Part shown: positions 1-6,965 of the stretch, in pieces
Layout: every line of letters begins with the position of its first letter
How positions within the stretch are numbered: the stretch's first letter is position 1
Source: an uncultured Collinsella sp.
GTDB taxonomy: Bacteria > Actinomycetota > Coriobacteriia > Coriobacteriales > Coriobacteriaceae
Length of the DNA: 33,900 bases
NCBI GenBank assembly: GCA_934650975.1
Contig: CAKUFW010000016.1
Coordinates: forward strand, 1-33,900
Direction of reading: 5' to 3'
Program-made: the position numbers and the translations under genes
The notes under the pieces: generated by a model
What the model saw: only the letters and a program-made list of their open reading frames with translations
What the model was told of the DNA's origin: nothing
Databases searched by the model: none

Positions 1-440
1 GCGGCGGCAGCGGCGAGTTTGCGCTCAGCGTCGGCTGCAGGAGCCTTCACCTTGTTAAAGAGCTTCTGCACGGCACCGGCGGCAGAATCAGTCACGCTCG
101 ACACGGCACTGCTAGCCTCGGCCATGCTGCCCGTGACCTCAGAAATGTCTCGAACGACCGCCTCAACCTCAACGAGGTTGGACGTCAGGGCGTCTACGGC
201 AGTCTTGCTCGACTTGAGCAGCGGCTCCATCTGCGCCAGCGCGGGCGTGAGCTCGTCAACGGCGCCATCGAGCTTTGCGACCACGGGCTGCGCTTCGGCA
301 ATGGTGTTGTTGAGGTCGGTCACCGTCTTGTCGAGCGAATCGACAACGGTGCGGGTTTTGCGCAGGGTGAGCGCAAGCTCAACGACGGCCCACACGCCGG
401 CAACAGCGAGCACCAGCAGGGCGATTTGAATGGGACTCAT
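1..440 (-). CDS. DUF948 domain membrane protein (C-terminus cut by window)
   Basis: The reading frame is open from an ATG at 440 to the window edge, giving 146 visible residues. GGAGG at 446-450 lies 5 nt upstream of the ATG and fixes the start. Residues about 4-23 form one hydrophobic segment with no signal-peptidase motif, so the protein is probably a membrane anchor with a cytoplasmic tail. The remainder is an alanine-, valine- and serine-rich amphipathic helix with repeated heptad-like spacing (KTRTVVDSLDKTV, then similar blocks), typical of the DUF948 family. No catalytic motif is seen and the function of the family is not established. It sits 100 nt downstream of rarA on the same strand. 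The spacer holds TACCAT (479-484), a possible -10, but no convincing -35 at normal spacing. Confidence 0.75.
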   Translation of the reverse strand, partial: MSPIQIALLVLAVAGVWAVVELALTLRKTRTVVDSLDKTVTDLNNTIAEAQPVVAKLDGAVDELTPALAQMEPLLKSSKTAVDALTSNLVEVEAVVRDISEVTGSMAEASSAVSSVTDSAAGAVQKLFNKVKAPAADAERKLAAAA

Positions 441-540
441 ACAAGCCTCCCAAAGGAATCGAAATACAGACGCTTTTCATGGTACCCCAAAGGAAGCGGA
501 ACATGCCAAGGGCTACAGCGTGGGACAAAATTATCAGCAG

Positions 541-1890
541 CTACTTCGGTGCGTTCCCGCTGCGGTCGCGTTCGCTTTGCTCCACGCGCCATTCTTCCCA
601 GCCACGGCCCGAGGGCTGCCAAAACGCACCACGCTCCAAGCCTTCGGGCAAGTAACGCTGATCGACCCAGCCTTCGGGATAATCGTGCGGATACTTGTAC
701 ACACCGTACTCATCGCTGCCCGGGCGGTGACGATCGCGCAGGTAGCTTGGCACCTCGCGCAGACCACTGCTGCGGATATCGGCAAGCGCCGCATCGATCG
801 AGGCCTCGCACGCGTTGGACTTAGGCGCCAGGCACACATAAAGCGCTGCCTGCGCCAAGTTAATGCGGCACTCGGGATAGCCAATGACCTCAGCAGACTT
901 AAACGCGGCGTGCGCCACCAGCAGTGCCTGAGGATCGGCGTTTCCAACGTCCTCGGAAGCCTGAATCATAATACGGCGGGCAATAAACTTAGGGTCCTCC
1001 CCTGCATCGATCATGCGCGCAAGCCAGTAAATGGTGGCATCGGGGTCGCTACCGCGCATGGACTTGATGAACGCGCTGATGATGTCGTAGTGCATGTCGC
1101 CGTTTTTGTCATATGAAAACCCCCGACGCGGATTGGCGATCTTCACATCGTCGACCGTGATGGGATAACGCTCCCCCGCTGCCGGTGCTGGCGTACCCTC
1201 GGTATCAGGACGCGTCACGGCAATCTCGCTCGCAAGCTCGAGCGTCGTGAGCGCCGAGCGAGCATCGCCCGCTGCCAGCGTGCAGATGGTTTTGACCGCA
1301 TCCTCATCGGCCGAGAACTTACCGTTCAAGCCCTGCGGCGCTTCGAGTGCACGCTCAATGAGCGTGGCGATATCCTCGTCCTTCAGGTGCTCAAGCTCCA
1401 CCACGCGCCCACGCGACAACAGTGCTGAGTTGACCTCAAAGTACGGGTTCTCGGTCGTGGCGCCAATCATAATGACGGTGCGGTTCTCCACCGCGTGCAA
1501 AAGAGCATCCTGCTGTGACTTAGAGAAACGGTGAATCTCATCGATAAACAGGATGGTGCGACGGTCGTACGTATTCAGGCGCGTCTTGGCCTCGTCGATT
1601 ACGCGGCGCAGATCCTTCACGGTACCCGTGACAGCGCTAACCTCGACAAACTCGCTTTTGGTATGGTTGGCGATGATATGCGCTAGTGTCGTCTTGCCCG
1701 TACCGGCAGGCCCATACAGGATCACGCTCGACAACACGTCGTGTTCAATCGCCGCGCGCAGCCATGAACCCTTGCCCACAGCCTTTTGCTGGCCCACGTA
1801 CTCGTCGAGCGAATTGGGGCGCATGCGCACCGCGAGCGGCGCATTCTTAAAGGAACGCTCGCGCGTCGAGGCAGAAAAAAGGTCGTCCAT
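541..1890 (-). CDS. rarA: Replication-associated recombination protein RarA (MgsA), AAA+ ATPase
   Basis: This is a clamp-loader-like AAA+ ATPase acting at stalled or broken replication forks. Counting from the ATG at 1890, Walker A GPAGTGKT is at about residues 60-67, Walker B LFIDEIH at 114-120, and the sensor motif GATTENP at 143-149. The C-terminal half is the tetramerisation region of the family, and about 449 residues is the normal length. In-frame ATGs at 1905 and 1896 are alternatives. I prefer 1890 because GGGATGG precedes it and the conserved N-terminus (MDDLF) begins there. The gene follows dgt after 60 nt, but a -10-like TATACT and a palindromic SOS-type box in that gap suggest its own damage-responsive promoter. 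Family call is certain; exact start is less so. Confidence 0.95.
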   Translation of the reverse strand: MDDLFSASTRERSFKNAPLAVRMRPNSLDEYVGQQKAVGKGSWLRAAIEHDVLSSVILYGPAGTGKTTLAHIIANHTKSEFVEVSAVTGTVKDLRRVIDEAKTRLNTYDRRTILFIDEIHRFSKSQQDALLHAVENRTVIMIGATTENPYFEVNSALLSRGRVVELEHLKDEDIATLIERALEAPQGLNGKFSADEDAVKTICTLAAGDARSALTTLELASEIAVTRPDTEGTPAPAAGERYPITVDDVKIANPRRGFSYDKNGDMHYDIISAFIKSMRGSDPDATIYWLARMIDAGEDPKFIARRIMIQASEDVGNADPQALLVAHAAFKSAEVIGYPECRINLAQAALYVCLAPKSNACEASIDAALADIRSSGLREVPSYLRDRHRPGSDEYGVYKYPHDYPEGWVDQRYLPEGLERGAFWQPSGRGWEEWRVEQSERDRSGNAPK

Positions 1891-1929
1891 AACCATCCCG
1901 TACATCAGTCTCAGTCATCATATACGAAC

Positions 1930-1961
1930 AGTATACCGAAAAGATACGAACTACCGTTCGT
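1930..1961 (-). promoter_or_regulatory. Candidate LexA (SOS) box and -10 element upstream of rarA
   Basis: Positions 1946-1961 hold the palindrome ACGAACTACCGTTCGT, an exact match to the Gram-positive/actinobacterial LexA pattern CGAAC-N4-GTTCG. On the minus strand it is followed by TATACT (1935-1930), a good -10. At 17-18 nt spacing the -35 would lie inside the palindrome, the usual place for a repressor to block RNA polymerase. The box overlaps the dgt stop codon (1951-1953). Binding by LexA is inferred from pattern and position only. Confidence 0.55.
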
Positions 1962-3198
1962 TAATATAGGTGCGATGCGGAAACTTCAGACCCGGGAATA
2001 GCTTGCTCGTCAGCTCGCAAAAATAGCCGTCCGTCATGCTCGCGATGTAATCCACCACGGCTTGATCCTTATCGACCTGCCAGGCATAGGTGCGATCGTA
2101 GTACGAAAGCTGCTGCTCAATACGCGAAATGTGGTGCTTAAAGATGTAAGAGGACTCGTCCCCATCATGTAAATCCTGCAGGCAACGGTCGTAGAGCTTT
2201 TCGAACGCCTCGCGCAGCTCCGCCTCCGAATCGCCCTCGATGCCACCCTTGCTGTAGATCTTCTCGTAGTTCTCGCGCTTGGCTCGGCGGATTTCCTCAA
2301 ACAGGTCCTCGCTCATCTCGATACGCGGTTTGCCGTAACTATGCTCAACGATATCGATTGAAGCATGTGTGAGAATCCAGCTGTTATAGGCGCCACCCCG
2401 GCCATCGTCAAAAGCGTCGGGTTCAAGCAGGCCCGCCGCGATCGCATCCTGGCGATCACGACCGACGTAGGCGAGGATATCCGAGATGCGCACGACGCAG
2501 CCCTCGAGCGTCATGGGGCGCAGATGCTCAATCGCGCTATAACCCGTGGCGATGCAATCCTCGACCGTCTGATCGAACTGGTCAAAGGATGCCATGCTCG
2601 ACAGCTCAAACACGCGCTGCTCGTACTCGCCGTTGTGGCACAGCACGCCATCGAGCGTCTGGAGCGACACGTTGCGGCCGTACAGCGCATCGAGCACGCG
2701 CACCGACTGCACGTTGTGGAAAAAGAAGCGTCCGGTGCGCTCGTGATAGATATCGTTGAGAAAGCGCTCGCCAGCATGGCCGAAGGGCGTATGTCCCAGG
2801 TCATGACCCAGACCAATTGCCTCAATCAGGTCGCAATTGAGCCCCAAGGCGCGACCGATATCGCGCGCAATGCGCGAGACGAGCTGCACATGCAGGCCAC
2901 GACGCGACAAGTCGTCGTTGCTGCGAAAGCTAAAGACCTGCGTTTTACCTGCATAGCGGGTGTATGCCGGCAGATGGAGGATCTTCTCGGTATCGCGCAT
3001 AAACGCCGGGCGCATAAGCGTGCCTTGGTCTGCGGCACGGGCGACACGACGAACGACCTGGTCGTCGTTGCAGCGATACGGGTTGATAGCACCCGATGCA
3101 CGATCGGCGGCAATGCGCTCGATGAGCTCAGGCGACAACGCCGAGGGAATACGGTCCATGCGCGCCTTGATGGCGGCCGTTTCTTGATTAGTTGCCAT
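1951..3198 (-). CDS. dgt: dGTPase-family HD-domain triphosphohydrolase
   Basis: The product removes tripolyphosphate from dNTPs, controlling nucleotide pools. It has 415 residues when started at ATG 3198, where AAGGAG (3205-3210) lies 6 nt upstream. The first nine residues of the longer frame have no ribosome site. The family signature GLGHDLGHTPFGHAGE surrounds the metal-binding His-Asp at residues 132-133. An upstream metal-ligand His lies in the block ending at about residue 103, and a later Asp sits in ISDILAYVGRD. The N-terminus contains the RDTEKILHLPAYTRYAGKTQ block typical of dNTPases. It is 31 nt downstream of a prepilin peptidase and just upstream of rarA, so grouping with genome maintenance is plausible. 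Substrate preference (dGTP or any dNTP) cannot be read from the sequence. Confidence 0.9.
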   Translation of the reverse strand: MATNQETAAIKARMDRIPSALSPELIERIAADRASGAINPYRCNDDQVVRRVARAADQGTLMRPAFMRDTEKILHLPAYTRYAGKTQVFSFRSNDDLSRRGLHVQLVSRIARDIGRALGLNCDLIEAIGLGHDLGHTPFGHAGERFLNDIYHERTGRFFFHNVQSVRVLDALYGRNVSLQTLDGVLCHNGEYEQRVFELSSMASFDQFDQTVEDCIATGYSAIEHLRPMTLEGCVVRISDILAYVGRDRQDAIAAGLLEPDAFDDGRGGAYNSWILTHASIDIVEHSYGKPRIEMSEDLFEEIRRAKRENYEKIYSKGGIEGDSEAELREAFEKLYDRCLQDLHDGDESSYIFKHHISRIEQQLSYYDRTYAWQVDKDQAVVDYIASMTDGYFCELTSKLFPGLKFPHRTYINER

Positions 3199-3229
3199 GG
3201 CATGCTCCTTAAGAAGGATGCGCAATCGG

Positions 3230-3652
3230 TTACAGCGTGCAGCCCACGACCTCGATTATGGCAAAAATCGGCACCAAAAACGGTAGCAATGGCAGGGAGC
3301 GCGATTTTGTGATGAGGCAGGAGAGGGCGAGGACCAGGAGCGCGGCGGCAAATGCCACGATGCCGCCCATGGGATCAAGCGTGCAAAGCGCGAAGAGCGC
3401 CTTAGCATCCCCCATGCCAATCCCTGGGGCTTGGCGAAGGCGCCGCCAGAGAGACTCGGTGAGCACAAGCGCAAGATAGACGATGACGGCAGGACCAGCA
3501 TGGTCAAGAGCCGTATCCACGCCGCAATCGAGCCATACCCCCGCAAACGCCGCTATGGCACAAGCCCCGGCAAGCGCGTTCGGAAACCGCCGTTCACGCA
3601 GATCGATAACGGCGCCAACGATGGCGCAAAACCAAAACGGGATATAGACCAT
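3230..3652 (-). CDS. Short A24-family prepilin peptidase (CpaA/TadV-like)
   Basis: A24 peptidases are membrane aspartyl proteases that cleave the leader of type IV pilins and related pseudopilins. The product has 140 residues, mostly hydrophobic, with about five membrane segments. The two catalytic aspartates are recognisable: D17 in AVIDLRERRFPN and D82 in the GxGD-type motif GIGMGDAK. It lacks the N-terminal N-methyltransferase domain of full-length PilD, as do CpaA/TadV enzymes. The start at 3652 is chosen because AGGAG lies 7 nt upstream; the 15 residues before it in the open frame have no ribosome site and overlap the palindromic repeat. No pilin, ATPase or secretin gene is visible nearby, so its substrate must be encoded elsewhere. 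Confidence 0.8.
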   Translation of the reverse strand: MVYIPFWFCAIVGAVIDLRERRFPNALAGACAIAAFAGVWLDCGVDTALDHAGPAVIVYLALVLTESLWRRLRQAPGIGMGDAKALFALCTLDPMGGIVAFAAALLVLALSCLITKSRSLPLLPFLVPIFAIIEVVGCTL

Positions 3653-3684
3653 CGGACATCTCCTCGAGCTGTATCGCGAAAGCA

Positions 3685-3725
3685 AAAACCACCACAAAGG
3701 TGCCTGTCCCCTTTGTGGTGGTTTT
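3685..3725. repeat. Palindromic 41-bp repeat, copy 1; likely bidirectional terminator
   Basis: A perfect 16-bp inverted repeat (arms 3685-3700 and 3710-3725) flanks the 9-nt loop TGCCTGTCC. The arms begin with AAAA and end with TTTT, so each strand reads as a hairpin followed by a U-run. It lies just downstream of the glycosyltransferase stop (3734) on the minus strand and would terminate that gene. An identical stem with the reverse-complement loop occurs at 11348-11388, so this is a dispersed element rather than a one-off terminator. Confidence 0.85.
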
Positions 3726-3733
3726 GATGGTGG

Positions 3734-5029
3734 TTATTTGGCGCCTTGCATGACCTCGTCGAGGGTGACGCTGACGGCGTGCTGCGTCGGGACCCAGTCG
3801 ACCTTTAGGAACAGAGCAGCCACCGTGATGGGGATATAGCTGAACATAAAGATCGGGAAGGTAAACAGGTTGGTCACCAAGCGCCATTTTTGCGCACAGT
3901 GAATGTGTTTGTACTCAAAGATGGTCGTAAGCAGCGCCAGAATAAAGAAGGTTTGGTACATCATCGCGAAGGTCATAATGAGCGAGGCGGCACAAGCCTG
4001 CATCTCGACCTCGGTAGCCAAGAAGCCGTGCGAGAGCCCGCCCACGATGAGGAAGGTCGCGTTGGCGAGCATGGAGATCAAGGACAGCAGCATGCCCGGC
4101 GCGATGGTCATGAACATGTCGTAGGCAGCAAAGCGGCGATAGCGGAACGTCGATTTGACCAGGTGCTTGCCATAGGTAAAGAACACCTGGTAGAAACCCT
4201 TGGTCCAGCGCATGCGCTGTTTCCAAGATGCCTTAAACGTCACGGGCTGCTCGTCAAAGAACTCCGCCGGCGCATAGCCAATGCGAATACCGTGAATAGC
4301 GCAGAACGTGGTGAACTGAATGTCCTCGGTCAGCGTATGGAACTGCCAGCCGTGCATGCCCTCGATCACGCTCGCCGAGATCAGATAGCCCGAACCCGAA
4401 ACAGCGCAGGACGTCTTGCAGATATTACGCGCATTGTTGAGGAAGCGCGCCTCGCGCAGATACCAGGTGGCGTTGGCGGCCGAAATCCATGAGCTGCCAA
4501 AGTTCTTAGAATTACGATAGCTCGTGACCACATGGAAACCCTGGTCAAAGGCATCGTTCATCTTGGAGACGTAATCGCGGGAGATAACGTTATCCGCGTC
4601 GAAGATAAAGTAGCCCTCAAACGTGTCGGGATACTCGTTGAGGATACGATCGAAACCAAAGTCCATGACCCAGCTCTTACCCTTTCGGGCAAGGTCGTTA
4701 CGCTCGTAGACGATAGCGCCGGCCTCGCGCGCGAGCTGCGCGGTGTTGTCGGTACAGGCATCGGCGACGACAAAGACTTCGATAAGCTCGGACGGATAAT
4801 CCTGGTCCTTAATGGAGCGCACGAGGTTGGCGATCACGGCCTCCTCGTTATGCGCCGCAATAAAGAAGGCGTACCGGTGGAGTTTTTTGGCCTTGGGAGG
4901 CGCGACCTCGCCACGAAGAGCGCCAATGACAAAGAAGACCACCTGGTACAGAAAGCAGACCGTGAGCAGCGTGACGACAATCTGGTTGAAGATCACGATG
5001 GGCGTGTTAGTTTGTAAAAAGGCGAGCAT
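3734..5029 (-). CDS. Family 2 membrane glycosyltransferase (cellulose/hyaluronan-synthase-like)
   Basis: This processive-type GT2 enzyme probably transfers sugars from a nucleotide-sugar donor on the inner face of the membrane to a cell-surface glycan. The order is: N-terminal membrane helix (about residues 12-38), a GT-A domain starting YAFFIAAHNEE (53-63), the donor/metal motif DAD at 144-146, acceptor-site TED at 234-236, and QRMRW at 271-275, the Q-x-x-R-W signature of processive synthases. Several hydrophobic segments follow. Length is 431 residues. GGGAG lies 5 nt before the ATG at 5029. It is 82 nt from the rluD-like stop with a possible promoter between, and ends at the palindromic terminator, so it may be a single-gene unit. 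The glycan made cannot be told from sequence. Confidence 0.88.
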   Translation of the reverse strand: MLAFLQTNTPIVIFNQIVVTLLTVCFLYQVVFFVIGALRGEVAPPKAKKLHRYAFFIAAHNEEAVIANLVRSIKDQDYPSELIEVFVVADACTDNTAQLAREAGAIVYERNDLARKGKSWVMDFGFDRILNEYPDTFEGYFIFDADNVISRDYVSKMNDAFDQGFHVVTSYRNSKNFGSSWISAANATWYLREARFLNNARNICKTSCAVSGSGYLISASVIEGMHGWQFHTLTEDIQFTTFCAIHGIRIGYAPAEFFDEQPVTFKASWKQRMRWTKGFYQVFFTYGKHLVKSTFRYRRFAAYDMFMTIAPGMLLSLISMLANATFLIVGGLSHGFLATEVEMQACAASLIMTFAMMYQTFFILALLTTIFEYKHIHCAQKWRLVTNLFTFPIFMFSYIPITVAALFLKVDWVPTQHAVSVTLDEVMQGAK

Positions 5030-5066
5030 GCAGGCTCCCAGGAACGCGTTACGTAAACAACCGTAT

Positions 5067-5093
5067 ATCTTACCGCAGGCTAACCGAGTTCAA
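5067..5093 (-). promoter_or_regulatory. Possible promoter of the glycosyltransferase gene
   Basis: On the minus strand TTGAAC (5093-5088) is followed after 15 nt by TAAGAT (5072-5067). Both hexamers are close to sigma-70 consensus, but the spacer is shorter than ideal. It is the only AT-rich patch between the two genes. Confidence 0.3.
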
Positions 5094-5111
5094 GAAACCA
5101 CCTAATACTGG

Positions 5112-6125
5112 CTAGGCTTCGAGCAGACCGAGCTGCGGAACGATTTCATCGCCGGCAGCGGTGCGGCCAAGCGAGCGCGGGGCCAGGTCGTCAAGAACCG
5201 CAGCGAGATCCCACGGCAGCTCGTCGCGGCACTCAATGCGCTCCCCCGTCACGGGATGGTCGAATGCAACGCGCCAGGAATGAAGGAATTGCCTGGTCAG
5301 ACCCTGATCGGCACGTGCATCGCACTTGCCATAGAGTGGATCGCCCACGCAGGCATGGTTGATATGGCGCATATGCACGCGAATCTGGTGTGTGCGGCCC
5401 GTAAACAGGTGGCACTCGACGAGCGTGTAGCCGTCGTCAAAACGCGTGGAATCAAAGCGCTCAAGGACCTTGAAGGTCGTGATGGCTTGGCGCGCAAAGG
5501 GATCATCCGAAACCGCCATCTTGACACGGTCACGCGTAGAACGGGCAATACCGGTGTTGATGGTGCCCTCGTCCATGGCGATGTGCCCGTGAACGAGCGT
5601 AATGTAGCGGCGGTCGAGCGTGCGCGTACGGATAAGATTTTGGAGCGCGCGCTGGGTGTCGTCGTCCTTGGCCGCAAGCATAAGACCCGAGGTATCGCGA
5701 TCCAAACGATGCACGATACCGGGGCGGTCCTCGCCCTGCACGGTGCCCAGATGGTCGATACCACAGTGATAGACAAGGGCATTGGCAAGCGTGCCGCTCT
5801 CATGGCCATGGGCGGGATGGCACACCAAGCCACGCTGCTTGGAGAGCACGATGAGGTGGTCGTCCTCGTAGCGAATGTCGAGGGGGATGGCCTCGGGGAT
5901 CACGTCGGCGGGATCATGCGGCTCGGGCAGATCGACCGAAATGCGGTCGCCGGCACGCACGGCGTACTTTTTAGACAGGCAGGTCTCGCCATTGACGGCA
6001 ACGGCACCGCCCTCGATAAGATGCGCACAGGCAGAGCGCGTAGGGCAGCCGTCATTGGCGCCCAGATAGGCGTCAAGACGCTGACCAGCGGCATCATCGG
6101 CAACAAGGATATGGATGTCGGCCAT
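5112..6125 (-). CDS. rluD: RluA/RluD-family large-subunit rRNA pseudouridine synthase
   Basis: The enzyme isomerises uridine to pseudouridine in RNA, most often 23S rRNA. It has 337 residues, normal for RluD-type proteins. An S4 RNA-binding domain is visible at about residues 14-65. The catalytic motif HRLDRDTSGLML at 139-150 carries the essential Asp (D142), and the C-terminal block GRTHQIRVHMRHINHACVGD is also typical. The start ATG overlaps the lspA stop by one base (TAATG), so translation is coupled. lspA followed by an rluD-like gene is a common arrangement in Gram-positive bacteria. The modified position is not determined, so the symbol is a family label only. Confidence 0.9.
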   Translation of the reverse strand: MADIHILVADDAAGQRLDAYLGANDGCPTRSACAHLIEGGAVAVNGETCLSKKYAVRAGDRISVDLPEPHDPADVIPEAIPLDIRYEDDHLIVLSKQRGLVCHPAHGHESGTLANALVYHCGIDHLGTVQGEDRPGIVHRLDRDTSGLMLAAKDDDTQRALQNLIRTRTLDRRYITLVHGHIAMDEGTINTGIARSTRDRVKMAVSDDPFARQAITTFKVLERFDSTRFDDGYTLVECHLFTGRTHQIRVHMRHINHACVGDPLYGKCDARADQGLTRQFLHSWRVAFDHPVTGERIECRDELPWDLAAVLDDLAPRSLGRTAAGDEIVPQLGLLEA

Positions 6126-6724
6126 TAGCGCTCATTCCTTTCGCGAATCTTGCGGGCACGCTCCCCACGCTGCTTGGCTTTGCGCTTGGCGCGGGCCTCG
6201 TCACGGGCGTTAAGCTCGGCGGTCGCATCGACCTCACGGGCCGCGGGGCTCAAGAACATGTAGCCAAAGAGGGCGAGCACGACGCCCGCGGTAATGCCGA
6301 TATCGGCAACATTGAAGACGGGGAAGTCAATGAAGGTGGTGGCAATAAAATCGGTCACGAAGCCAAAAGCCAAACGATCGATAGCATTGCCGATAGCACC
6401 GCCCGCAACCATCGCCATGCCCACAACCTCAAGATGAGCGAGCTGGGGTGCACGAACGAGGTACACGGCAATAGCAATAATGACTGCCAACGCCAGCACG
6501 GCAAACGCGATGCCATGCCCCTCGCCCATGCTAAAGGCAGCACCGATATTGCGGACAAACATAAAGTCGACGACACCGGGGATGACGGTCACATGCAAAG
6601 CGTCGCCCACGGCACGAACCGCAAGCTTGGTCAGCTGGTCAACAAGCAGCACAACCAGCGCCATCCCACCAGCAACACCCAACCGCCAACGCAAAGGCGG
6701 CGTCATATCCCCAGCACGACCCAA
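6125..6724 (-). CDS. lspA: Lipoprotein signal peptidase (signal peptidase II)
   Basis: LspA cleaves signal peptides from diacylglyceryl-modified prolipoproteins in the cytoplasmic membrane. The two catalytic aspartates are present: D116 in GAIGNAIDR and D141 in FNVADIGI. Conserved blocks DQLTKL (29-34) and NIGAAFS (59-65) and four membrane helices are visible. The start is a TTG at 6724 with AGGGG 6 nt upstream. The only nearby ATG, at 6706, has its purine run too close. At 199 residues it is longer than usual (about 150-170) because of a highly charged, Arg/Lys/Glu-rich cytoplasmic tail from about residue 160. It leads a coupled pair with the pseudouridine synthase. Confidence 0.95.
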   Translation of the reverse strand: MGRAGDMTPPLRWRLGVAGGMALVVLLVDQLTKLAVRAVGDALHVTVIPGVVDFMFVRNIGAAFSMGEGHGIAFAVLALAVIIAIAVYLVRAPQLAHLEVVGMAMVAGGAIGNAIDRLAFGFVTDFIATTFIDFPVFNVADIGITAGVVLALFGYMFLSPAAREVDATAELNARDEARAKRKAKQRGERARKIRERNER

Positions 6725-6824
6725 AGAAATCCCCTACCCTCAAGAACATCGAATAACGTTTAACGTAAATCAATATCTTATATTGACCAGCAACGAAATA
6801 GCCGATGATTCGTTACCGACAGCG

Positions 6825-6924
6825 AAAACCCGCCAGAGCGAGCAAGGTGCCTTGAAGCAAGACGGCATTGACCTTTTGGTCATGCCGCCGAAGTTGAAAG
6901 GCAGATTGCCGCTCTGGCGGGTTT
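6825..6924 (-). terminator. Large branched hairpin between ileS and lspA, probable ileS terminator
   Basis: Arms 6826-6839 and 6911-6924 form a perfect 14-bp stem (core AAACCCGCCAGAGC). On the minus strand the stem ends in GGGTTTT followed by CGC, a short U-run. The 71-nt interior contains a second hairpin at 6863-6887 (CGGCA/TGCCG and TGACC/GGTCA around TTTT, one bulged T) and the small palindrome CAAGGTGCCTTG. The branched shape is more elaborate than a simple terminator. I find no open reading frame of quality in the spacer 6725-6964. Confidence 0.6.
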
Positions 6925-6937
6925 GCAGCGTCAACCG

Positions 6938-6965
6938 GTTACGCGGTTTGGTAAAACCGCGTAAC
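6938..6965. repeat. Perfect 12-bp inverted repeat abutting the ileS stop codon
   Basis: GTTACGCGGTTT (6938-6949) and AAACCGCGTAAC (6954-6965) pair fully around the 4-nt loop GGTA. The right arm shares its last base with the ileS stop (6965-6967). There is no U-run on either strand, so it looks like an mRNA 3' end-protecting or RNA-processing hairpin, or part of the larger structure next to it. Confidence 0.7.
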
